Shown in pieces: positions 50,502 through 60,381 of a DNA stretch of 64,000 nt. Under the pieces are notes generated by a model. The model was not told the DNA's origin and did no database searches. It was given only the letters and a program-made list of their open reading frames with translations. The translations under genes and the position numbers were made by a program. Numbering within the stretch: position 1 is the first letter of the stretch; the number at the start of each line of letters is the position of its first letter. Source of the stretch: Eudorina sp. 2006-703-Eu-15 (lineage: Eukaryota; Chlorophyta; Chlorophyceae; Chlamydomonadales; Volvocaceae); assembly GCA_003117195.1 (NCBI GenBank), contig BDSI01000008.1, forward strand, positions 1,765,570-1,829,569, given 5' to 3'.

Positions 50502-53500
50502 TCACCCTTGGTGGCTGCTCTCCTTCGCAGCAGGAGTGGCCACCGCCGGGGATGGCTGCTTCCCGCCACCAGACCCACCAGGAGACGGCCCAACCTCGTT
50601 ACCCCCCCGCTTTGCAACGGGGGTCGGAATGGCGAACGCATTGCCGCCGTCCTGCTTCCCCGTCGACCCGGAAGTCTGGGATATGCTTGCCCCTCCCGGT
50701 GCCGACGACAACGAAGACCCCTCCGTTGCTACAGCAGCCGCGGCGCTTCCGGTGCTGCCCGAAGGTCCGGGCAGCCCTTTGGCGGCATCTCCGCCGCCCG
50801 GTGCAGGCCTTGTCCCCGAGCTTGCACCTGGTGCCCTGCCCGATGGCCCCGCCCCTGCGCCAGCCGCTCCCGACGCACGCTGGTGGCTTCCGCTCCCGGA
50901 GCCCACGCCACCTTGTTGGGGATGCCGCTGGTTGTCCTGGCTGGCAGCCACGGCGGATCGTAGCGACCCATTGCTGGAGGGCGCTTCGCAGTCTCCTTGA
51001 ACGAGCTGCGCGGATAGCAGGGGCACAGGAAGGTGCGCCAGGCAGTGACCAACCCGCGGTGTGCGTAAACGTTCAGGCACACGAGATAATTACAGACTCC
51101 TCTGTTACGCGTGCGAGAGCAACAAACTTAAGGACGAGGACTACGACCGCCACCACCACCCCGTTCTTGAATAAATGGCGGCACAAAGCTAACAGCAGAG
51201 CCGTGGTTTTACGCACCCCATAACGCACCGCCACTGCTCTAGGATCCCCATACCCGCAGCATGTCAAAGCAGCCCATCGGAAGGCACACAGCGACACGCG
51301 TACCTGCAGGACCAGTGTGAGCTGCTTGACCAGCTCCGCCGCCGCCGGCCGTCTCTGGGGATCCGGGTCCCAGCACTACGGGCAGACAAGACAAGACGTG
51401 GCAAAGGAGGGGTCCCGCGTCTCAGGCAGGGCGGCCGGGCGACCAACGACTGGGAGCCCAGTCAGCGACAATGCCCACCGTAGCTCTGCACACCGCAATC
51501 CATTCGCAAGGACGGTATGCGAATGAAATTCCCTGCCCAAATCGATATAAGCCGTGGTGAGGGCGCACCGATGTGCCATCACAGGGGGCGGCGGCTTTCC
51601 TCGTTCCGCCGGACGGAGACCGTCCCAGAGAGCCAGCAGCCCGCACCTGGTGAATGAGTTTCCGCAGCTTGGGCGGGCACCTGGCGGCATCCAGCTTGCT
51701 CAGCGGCAGGCGGTGGTGGCGCACCGTGATGGAGTAGGCGATGGCCACCATGCTGCACCCGTCCCAGGGCACACTGCTCGTGAGCATCTCCCACAGGATG
51801 ACACCTGCGAGGTCGGAGTCAAGAGGGAAAAGGGGTGGTCGGTTCAGCACGAGCGGATTCACCCTTCTTGACAGCAAAAATATTAGGCCGACGGGCCGCG
51901 GGGCCTTCATGCGCCGATGGTTTGGTATGGGCGAAACGGGCATAACCCCATGCCGGCGTACCGAACGCCTGCGCCGCCGGCTCGAGGCCTTGACCTCACC
52001 TAGGGCGTAAATATCCGCCTTATGGGTGATGACATAATTGCTTGCGTCGAACGCCTCTGCGATGCAAACCGGAACCGAGGGCACCTCAGTGAGAAATGCA
52101 TCCACAGCATCGAGGAACTTGCCGTCAAGCAGACCTGATGTCAGGAGGTGCTTGATTCCGATGCAGCACACAAGAACAGCCCAACCCATCTCCTCAAATT
52201 CGGAATCAGCAGGGTCACCCACCTGGTGCCATGTAGGCAGGCTGTGGCCGCGGTCAAAAACGTTTGTAGGATGTCCCGCAAGATGCGCACGGCACGAGGA
52301 GGGAGGGATGGGCAATCAATCGCAAGGCAGGTGACCATCGTGCGCAACAATGTGTCTGGGGTAGTGGGCCCTGTTACACGCTCTGACAAAAACACGTCCG
52401 TTGCCTGCCACCCGACATCTCACCAACCCGGTGCCTGGACTCATTGTATGTGCTCATTCCTAACGCTGCGCCTTGCTGTTTGGATGACGACAAGCAGTCC
52501 TTACACTTATCCCGACCGTGCATGGAGATCTTGCCCCTGAAACCGCCTGACCGATACCGTACGTACCGTGCCCGCCTCCGGATGGCGAGTGACCAGCACT
52601 GTGCTGCGCAGCCGTGACAACCCGAAGTCCTGCAGCAGCAGACAACCACAATTCAGGCGCTCCGGCGTATGACACCGCGTACACACGGGTACGGCCACAG
52701 CCCCCACTGCGGGTTTCCCAACTACAGGCTGCCATTGCTTTCCCGGGGCTAAGGGGCGCACGCCAATGTGAACTCATCATCCTCACTGTGAGTTTGGCGA
52801 TGGGCCTCGGGCAGTCTACATTCGACAGCAGCACGTTGCCCGGCTTCAGGTCGCGGTGGACGATGGTTGGGTGCAAGTACGCCAAGCCGCGAGCGATGTC
52901 GGCTGCGATGTGCAGCACCTGAACACGGGGTTGGAGGCCAACGGACAGCAACGTGAATTCGATCAAAGTTTACATGCCACGCAACAAAATTATACCGTAA
53001 TCCGCGTCACTAAAATGCAACTACGTGCAACCTTAACCCTGTGAAGCCGGTGCCGTGTTGCCAATGCGCGCCTCATTGCTTCAAGGTTGAAGGCCCACAT
53101 GGCGGCGGCAACCATTCATACCGTTGGCAACGGCAGCAGCTCGCCGGATTTGCCGTGCACTAAACGCTCCAGGGACGTGTCCATGAGCTCCATCACGAGG
53201 CATAGCCTGGGCGGCTTGAGGCACGCCGCCAGCAGGCGCACCACGTTAGGGTGCTGGCAGCGTCCCAGCACCTGTCGACGCACAACAGAGCATATCACGT
53301 CTTAGGACATCGGAAGCCGGGCGCACGGGCTGCAGGGCAGGAGCGCGCAACATGCACTGCAGCAAGTGGCGTCTGTATGGCATCCGTCCGTCAGCAATGG
53401 GCATCCGTCCCACAGCAAATGGCGTGCTGGGCTCACCTCGACCTCCTGTGCAAAGCTGCTAACCAGCGAGTCAGTTGGCCCGCTCCACTCGTCCACATCC

Positions 53501-56500
53501 ACCACCAGCTTGACGGCCACACGCTGACCGCCATACAATCCTTCCACGACACGGCCGTACGACCCCTTGCCCCGAATGATGGGCAGCAGCTTCACTTCGG
53601 TGTCGCACTGCACGTCCAGCTTCAAGTCCGACCGGTGCGGCGTGAAGGGCGTCACAATCACCAGAGGGCTGCTCGCGTCCACATCTGCGGGCCGGGGTCA
53701 GGACCACCGATGTACTCAACGACGGCACGTCGTCTGAGCAGAACTTACTACCCAATGTGCGATGGATGCTCTGGAGCGCGAGCAGCAAGTGAACGACGGG
53801 GACGGCCCAGACTATCCTTCCTCAATTTCCGATGTTGTGCGACGCGCGCTGGACGGCGGCCTGAGCTGCGGTGAAACTGCCTCGCTCACCAGCAAACGAG
53901 GTGGTCCCAATGCGTGCATTTCCAGCCAGGCCTCACCTGTGCTGCTCAGCACGCATGTCCCCACGCCGCTCGGCAGCACGATGTTCCGGCCCGTGCTCGG
54001 CTGCTGTTGCAGAGAAGACGAAGCTGCGGTGCTGGGGGCCAGCTTCTGCGCCCCGTTGGATGCGGACGTAGGGACACCCAGGCTGATGTTCGGCGAGTTG
54101 CCGTTGCCTGGCAGGTTTTTGCCATTCGCGTTCGGGTTGCCGCTCCCGTTGCTGTTCGCATTTCCGCTCCCCTGCTGGTTCGGCGCCGGTTGCCTGCACC
54201 CATGAAAATGACGCTTTGTACGAGTCCGCATCAGGCCGACACACACACACACACACACACAAAGAAGTAATGGACTTTCAACAGACATGCCCTCTCGGCT
54301 GTGTAGCTTGCAGCAGGCAGCGGCTGAGCTCATACTTACTGCTTGCTCTCCTCGTAGGCACGGCGCCGCTCCTCAGCACGCAGCCGCAGACGGCGCACCA
54401 CCAGCACAACCGCCACCGCCAAGATGGCCGCTGAACCAACACCTGCGGGCGGCCCGCCGTGGTACCAGGTTTTGATGTTATGCCCACACCTTGCCACCTC
54501 AGCGGCGCGAAATGTGGCCGCTCATCCAGCCATGTGGCTCAGTGCCATTTTAATCCAGCCGTGTTCATCCAGCCATGTGGCTCTGTGCCGTATTAATCCA
54601 GCCATGAGGCTCTGTGGCCAGTCCCCGGCAGAACGAGACCAGAACCTGCGATTACAGGTCATCTCATCCATCAGGCAGCACGCGCGTCACCACCCCTACC
54701 TGCCACGACACCGGCAATCACGCCTGTAAGGGTGCTGCTGCTTTTGACTGGACCAGGAACCATCAAAGGGGAAGGCGACGGCGACGGTGAGGATCCAGAT
54801 GGGGTTGCGGTTGGGGTGCGCGGGAACCTGTCGAAGGGGAAAGATCGGACACGGGGCACCGCGCATTTTCGGACAAGCTTTTGAGACAGTCCGCAACCCG
54901 ATGCAAGCGTGAGGTGAAGTCAACTCTCAACGTCTTCGTTCCAGGACAATACAGAGCTCAGTCGACTTGAACGCAGGACAAACAGGCTTCGTGCATGAAC
55001 CACGTACATTGCGCGTCCTGTCGCATCGCCCGCCGAGCACCCATGAACACCTAACGCGGGCAAACCGCGTGCTTAACTTTGAAGTGCACAACATCCTCTT
55101 TCTGAACCTGTTGCATAATTTGTGCTTTTAACCGACCCACCCCAGCGCACTCAGGGCACCCGCACACGGCCCTCTTGCATCCACATCCCCACTGCTCCGA
55201 GTTCCGGTCCTGGCTGCGTGCGGACGGACGCTTCTTCCATTGCCCCGATCACATGACTCACATGAAGAGGTAGCAGCCCAGGGGCCCCAGCTGCGACACG
55301 CAGTCATCCGTCATCTGTTTCTCACACAAGTACGGCACGCGCTGCATGTACAGCGCGTAGCGTGTTGCCGTAGCTCTGCCAAACGCATCGATGTCGAAGC
55401 CCGCCACGGCCACGTCCTGGTAGACACCCAGGTCGGGCCAGCAGCGAGACACTGGCGGCACCGAGCTGTCGGTGGTGTTGATGCAGCCCGCTTGGGAGAC
55501 GTTCGAAAATGCAAGCTGTGTTCCCGGAAGGCTGGCCGGTCTGGGGATGGAGGACATAATCTCACTCTGAATGTTCCGCGGGACGCAAATACCTGCGAGG
55601 GAAGACCGGGTTACCACACGCGTCGCTGAAGACAAAGAGAGATGCAAAATCCCTCAGCCGCCCCTTTTTAAAAGTCCAAACACCGCGGAGCACCGCGGCG
55701 TCCAGCGCCCATAACGCCCAAACAAATGCCAGCCATCCACACACGCGTGCATCTTCGATATGGTTGCTCAAGCCGTAATGCACGGCTATGCTTTCCATGA
55801 GGACGAGCCCATCCATTCCAAGCCCAACGTCCTTGCCATACAGCGCGTAGCCAAATGCCTCCTACTGCACAGCACCGGTCAGCTGTACTTACGCAACATG
55901 AGGACTGCATCCTGCATCATCACAAGCGCTCCCTGATCCGTCAGGGAGGAAGCCACGATGTCGAACCCCGGCGACTGGCCAAGGGGGGTCGCTCGGAAGT
56001 CGTGAACCACGACATATTGAAAGATAAGCGCGGTGCTGCTGTTGTCCAATCGAATCTGCACAGCCGCTCGAAACGAAGGGAAATCGGGAAGGGAAGGGAG
56101 CTCACCAGCGTGGGGGAGTCGGGACCTGACACGGTACTGTCGCCCCGCCTGATCGGTGCAACATTCGCTGCCACCGAAATCCACCCCTGTTCTGTTCTGA
56201 ACAGTCACCGCACGGAGTGCAGGGAAGCAGCGTTGGACAACAGTGCGCACTCTGGCTCTAAGGCAACGAAAGGGCATGCAAGACCACGCTCAGTTACGAC
56301 GACTGCTTCATATTAAAGCAGTAAAGCTGACGCTCGCGGGACAACAGGACAAGTTGAGGCGCAGCATGGCTTTATTAACGCTTCCGCTGATTCGAAACAA
56401 TGCACATGCTTGCTATGACTTGCAAATGCAGACAGCTGTCAAGAGATGACGCTGCTAGACTAAGCCGGCACCCACCTTCGCCTTCACAAATCCCAGCTCC

Positions 56501-56820
56501 AGGACTGGATACGAAGTCGGCGGCCCAGGTGTTCCACTAATAGTAAAATTAGAAGTCCTAATTATAGGAGCCGACGAATTGTTGAAGTCGGTGTCGTTCA
56601 CTGTAATACCAGACTTGAGCAGGGCAAAGCTCTTCGTTGGATCCGCAAGCGCGTTCGCAAGCTCCAGCCCGCTGGTCACGACTGCAACGCTGGGGTCGTC
56701 AACACTGGGCATAGGCGGAGCCGGTGGCGGTCGCTGCTGTGCAGCGCCCAGTAGAGGCCCCGCTGCCAAGATGAACATGATAAGCCTAGCCATTGGCAGT
56801 AATGTGCCTGTAAGAACCAT
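50502..56820 (-). CDS. TKL-type receptor-like protein kinase with secreted volvocine ectodomain
   Basis: Predicted single-pass surface kinase. From 56820 the protein starts with a signal peptide (MARLIMFILAAGPLLGA, a second ATG at 56793), a Pro-rich stretch, then the Cys-bearing ectodomain typical of volvocine TKL receptors (VAVVTSGLELANALAD, GADFGG-like TGVDFGG, SQAGCINTTD, SRCWPDLGVYQDVAV). A membrane span (SAAILAVAVVLVV) and basic RRLRLRAEERRR follow (about 54345-54450), then a Ser/Asn/Gly linker and the kinase. Certain exons: 56476-56820, 55262-55592, 53437-53684, 53122-53271, 52787-52918, 52567-52629, 52000-52084, 51647-51804, 51304-51375, 50502-51005; those between 53.7 and 56.4 kb are only partly fixed. 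Motifs present: GKGSYGRV, VAVKL, HRDLKPGN, DFGLSR, THKADIYALGVILWEML, DPQRRP. APE reads IAE. The last exon is a disordered Gly/Ser/Pro tail. Ligand unknown. Confidence 0.85.
54239..54260. repeat. (AC)11 microsatellite in a kinase intron
   Basis: A short dinucleotide tract between the juxtamembrane exon and the linker exon of the receptor-like kinase. Confidence 0.93.
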
Positions 56821-58489
56821 GGCTTTTAGGGGCCCCGGCAGCTCGAAGCTGCAAGCCCAGCGCAAGCGTTAAGTGCCCATCTCCGGACACTACAATAATC
56901 GTCGGTGAACTGTCCTTGCCATATGCTCTAGAGGCGATAACGTCTGTATGTTTAGCCACGCTCTTAGCGTGCTGCAGCTGTATTACTTCGGCTGAGTGCG
57001 CGATGCAGAAGCCAGACGTTGAAAGTTGTAACCTATCAAAGAATCACCATACATAGAACGATAGGGCGAAATAACTATGGAAGCCGGGGAATGACGGGGG
57101 AACATGTACGGAGTTTCTCACACATTTCATTGAGTCGTTGTCTCGTTGAATGTCTGAGACCAGTCGCGTAAGACCTGCGCTTTTTCCTTGTAAATGCCTG
57201 CATGACTGCTGCGCGAGTTACTCCCGAGCACGGTGGTTCGTAAGGTTGAGCTGTACGTGGTTCGTGAGTCGCACCCGCTTGATTCCGGTACGGAAAGCTT
57301 AACATGATTTCATTAATTGCACGTGAAACGCACGGTGTTGTGGGAGCGGGTCTCCAGAGACGACAAAGACGGTAAGTAACAACAATGCTTTCTGGCTGCA
57401 CATCGAACCGTTCCCTATCAAAAAGGTTGTTTAGGTACCCCAGTACTGCGTTGCTGTGCATTAGGTGCGCCTGTGGGGAGCCAGGGACGCAGTCGAACGT
57501 CAGACCTGGCAAGATGCTCCAATTTAGGCCGCGGCTTTACTAGCCATCCCACGGTCGATATGTGACGATGGAAGTGCGACGTGCGACCGTGGGACCGTTA
57601 GGGTTAACCGGGGTACGGCGTAAGAAGAAACCCTAACGGTCCCACGTCGCACTTCCATCATCACACATGCGCTCTGACCAGGGGTTCACAACAATGAAGC
57701 AATGATGCCAAAGCGGATCCACGAAAATGCCATCGGTACACATCAGGTCAAGAACCCCAGTCATCAAGTTTTCCGCACAGAATCCTTGACACCGCTGCGG
57801 GGCGATAATAGACAATGCAGGGCCGGAGAAAGTTGAGGACGCACCGACTATGGACAGCAACGAACGGCATACATCCCGCCGCTGTAAGAGTTAACAATCC
57901 AACGCCAGCACGGCTGGTAGCGCTCCGATGAACTCCGAAAAGCACAAACACAGACGCTCCTGTGTCCCAACAGGATCCACCCGGCTCCAGAACCATAGAC
58001 GCGCGTCTGTCGTATATTGCAGATAACCCTGGTTTTCCTGCTCGAGAAACCTGCACATTGTCTGAGGCTCCTGAAGCGTCGAACCGGTGCCGAGTGCAAG
58101 AACCACAGGAAGACAGTCGCTTTGCGTGTCCCTGCAGCCTCTAAGAAGGAATCGTCTTGACGGCTGCCGCACCCGCAGCACGCCTAGTGCTGCACACACC
58201 GATGGCATAGCCAGGGTGGGTTGATTTCATGAAGCCCAGGTGCATTGCTTGATAGGATGCCCCCTGATGCATCCAACCAAGCAATGCTGCAGAGATTGTA
58301 ACCGTTACAAGTTCCACCCACGCCCCAGACCTGACCACAGGCGCCTCGGCGCCGGACACCTCAGCCTCAGCAAGCGGTGATCCGCAGCCCCATACAGTCG
58401 CGACGGCCCCCTCCCGACACTACCCGACAAGCCGACCCTTGCCCATCAAGACCCCGCCCCTGTCAAGGAACCTCCGCGTCTGCTTACCC
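56821..58489. other. Upstream region of the receptor kinase, no assignable gene
   Basis: It contains the presumed kinase promoter. At 57.6-58.4 kb, minus-strand frames give some Cys-containing, membrane-like peptides (for example VELVTVTISAALLGW near 58.3 kb) that I could not join or identify. An inverted repeat lies at 57561-57665. Confidence 0.45.
57561..57665. repeat. Long inverted repeat with an 8-bp insertion in one arm
   Basis: The left arm is 57561-57605 (tgtgacgatggaagtgcgac... to ...ttagggtt); the right arm is 57629-57665. The arms match over 37 bp with one mismatch, apart from an extra gcgaccgt in the left arm. The loop is about 23 nt. It is probably a small foldback/MITE-like element. 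Confidence 0.85.
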
Positions 58490-58915
58490 ACGAACCCACC
58501 CGGGTTGATGGTGCAGGTGGAGTAGACCAGGTGGCCTCCCACCCGCAGCAGCCGCACCGCCGAGTCCGTGAGGCGGCGCTGCGCGGCCGCGCACTGGCGC
58601 AGGTACAGCGCCGTCGCCTGCTGCTGCAGCCGCGGCCGCAGCTGCTGCCGCCGTGCTGCCACTCCGGTGGAGGGCAGCATCCTCGTCGCCGGGTGCTGAC
58701 CCACGGGTCTCCTGCCCAGTCAATCCGCATGGTGGGGGTGGGGGTGGGGGTGGCGGTGGCGCACTGTGATCTTGGGTGCTGGTGCCGTGACCCGTGGGTC
58801 GTTCCAGCGCCTTGCCCGCGTCCATCTTGCGGGCCTTGATGCACGTGACCCCCAGCTCCTGGGCCAGAGACAGGATGTCTTGGGCCTTGGCGTGCGTGCG
58901 GTCGAAGGCGACGAT
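58490..58915 (-). pseudogene. NSUN/NOL1-type RNA m5C methyltransferase remnant
   Basis: Two conserved pieces are in order. 58915 to about 58800 encodes IVAFDRTHAKAQDILSLAQ...CIKARKMDAGKAL, matching the SAM-binding motif II/III region (VVAVDRSHNK-type). The second, about 58645 to 58494, encodes LRPRLQQQATALYLRQC, AAQRRLTDSAVRLLRVGG and HLVYSTCTINPG, which includes motif VI with the releasing cysteine (TC). The DAPCS motif IV with the other active-site cysteine, which should lie between them, is absent in all three frames of the roughly 160 nt separating them. The SAM loop (AAPGGKT) upstream and the C-terminus (IGFFIAKF-type) downstream are missing too. It is most likely a truncated copy; an assembly gap is the alternative. 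Confidence 0.65.
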
Positions 58916-59750
58916 CTGGGGTAGGGGCGGCGCGGCGGGAGGAGAGGGTACAACGAAATGGTAGGCAATAACATGAAACCGCGCTGACTGACATAGCAAT
59001 TCGGTGCGGGCAGAGGGGGTTGCAGGCGGTGCAAAGCGAGACGAGGAAGGACCGGACAGCAATGCGGGGCAGGGAGCAGCGGAGATGGCACCGCCAGCGC
59101 ACCTCAGCTTGACACGCGCCACGCACACTGAGACCACTGAGGTACCGCAGCGCTGCGGGTGACAGGATCCAGACAGGATCCAGACAGGGTCCATTCACTG
59201 GATGGCGCCCCCCCGGCTGTTTCTTTGTAACCCCCCGGCTTTTGGGGGCGCGCCACACACTATGGGGGCTCTGTAACCGGTAGCTTGCAGCACCACGAGC
59301 CAACCCCTTGAGGTGTTTCCGTCGCCCGCGACCCGTCGCCGCCGCATCCGCAAGGCCTCCCGTCCACCAATCCATCTACCAAAGTCCTATGCCCTCCTGT
59401 CTAACACGCGCGCCTACATACCGTTGGGTTGCCAGGGCCCGGACCAAAGCTTGGCCGTGCGCCGCCGCCGCCCGTCAATGCGGCTGCACCGCCGCCGTCA
59501 GCTCTGTGGGCAAGCACATGGTAGTGTTGCCCCGCCGTGCGCCTCTGCTTGCTTAAGTGGTTGTCTGGCTGGGCTTATACATGGCCCTCTGTGTTTTTTT
59601 ATCTGCGGCGTTGAGGTGTGGAAATGTCTTGTCGCCTTGTCGGTGGGGCCTCCTGGGGCTTGTCCTGGTACACACCTTTGATCCTTTGAATGAGATGAAT
59701 GTTGATCCTTTGTTAAGGTTTGCTATAACTTTCATTCATTCATTCATTCA
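58916..59750. other. Gene-poor stretch between the NSUN remnant and the WD40-like fragment
   Basis: GC-rich sequence with a (CATT)n tetranucleotide run at about 59733-59750. I find neither the missing methyltransferase exons nor another domain. Confidence 0.5.
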
Positions 59751-60240
59751 TGGTGGAGGCGCGGCAGTACCCGGCGGAGTGCGGCCCCCTCACCACCCAC
59801 CAGCCCCGCAACACGCTGCCCGACGGTCAGGCAGTGCACCCCGGGGTCGCCGTTGTGAGGGTGGCCTTCACAACTGGGTGTGATGTTCGCCGCGTGATGG
59901 GGCCGAGGGTGGGGTACCTGAGAGGATGGATCCGAGAGGAAGGTGTCCCTCCGAGGTCTTGGTACCTAGGAATGGGCTCAGGGCTACCGAGGAATGGGGC
60001 GGGGCGGGTCCTTATCGCCCCGCCCCTCCGCTGCCTCCCCTCCACCCTTACCGGGCCTCTCCCCGCTTGTGACAACCTCCCTCTAACCTGGCCTCGCGCC
60101 ACCCCGACCTCAGGTGGCGCTTCCCGGCTGCTGACCGCCTCCGCCAACCGCACGGCCCGGGTGCTCAAGCTGCCTGCGTCCCGCTGGTCGGGGGAGGGGA
60201 CCGACTGTAGCTGGGAAGGGATCCGGGTGCTCACAGCGTA
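59751..60240 (+). pseudogene. Possible WD40-repeat gene fragment
   Basis: An open piece ending DGQAVHPGVAVVR is followed, after a GT-AG-like intron (donor near 59860, acceptor at about 60112), by [20 protein letters not shown], which resembles the DxTxRVW end of a WD blade with W replaced by L. A stop follows at 60240. There is too little to name a protein. It sits directly before the hexamer array, which may have cut the gene. Confidence 0.25.
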
Positions 60241-60381
60241 AGCGGACAGGTGGGGCTGGCCAGGGGGAGAAGGGGGAGAAGGTGGGGAAGTGCCATTGGG
60301 TGTGCCATCGGGTGTACGGAAGGGCGACGTCGCAGTCGGGCGGAGGGGTTGGCAAACATAGCAACGTAATTGCCGCAATCA

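Noticed and set aside
56821..56865. Upstream extension of the receptor kinase
   Set aside because: The extended frame starts with TTG, and the ATGs at 56820 or 56793 lead directly into a signal peptide.
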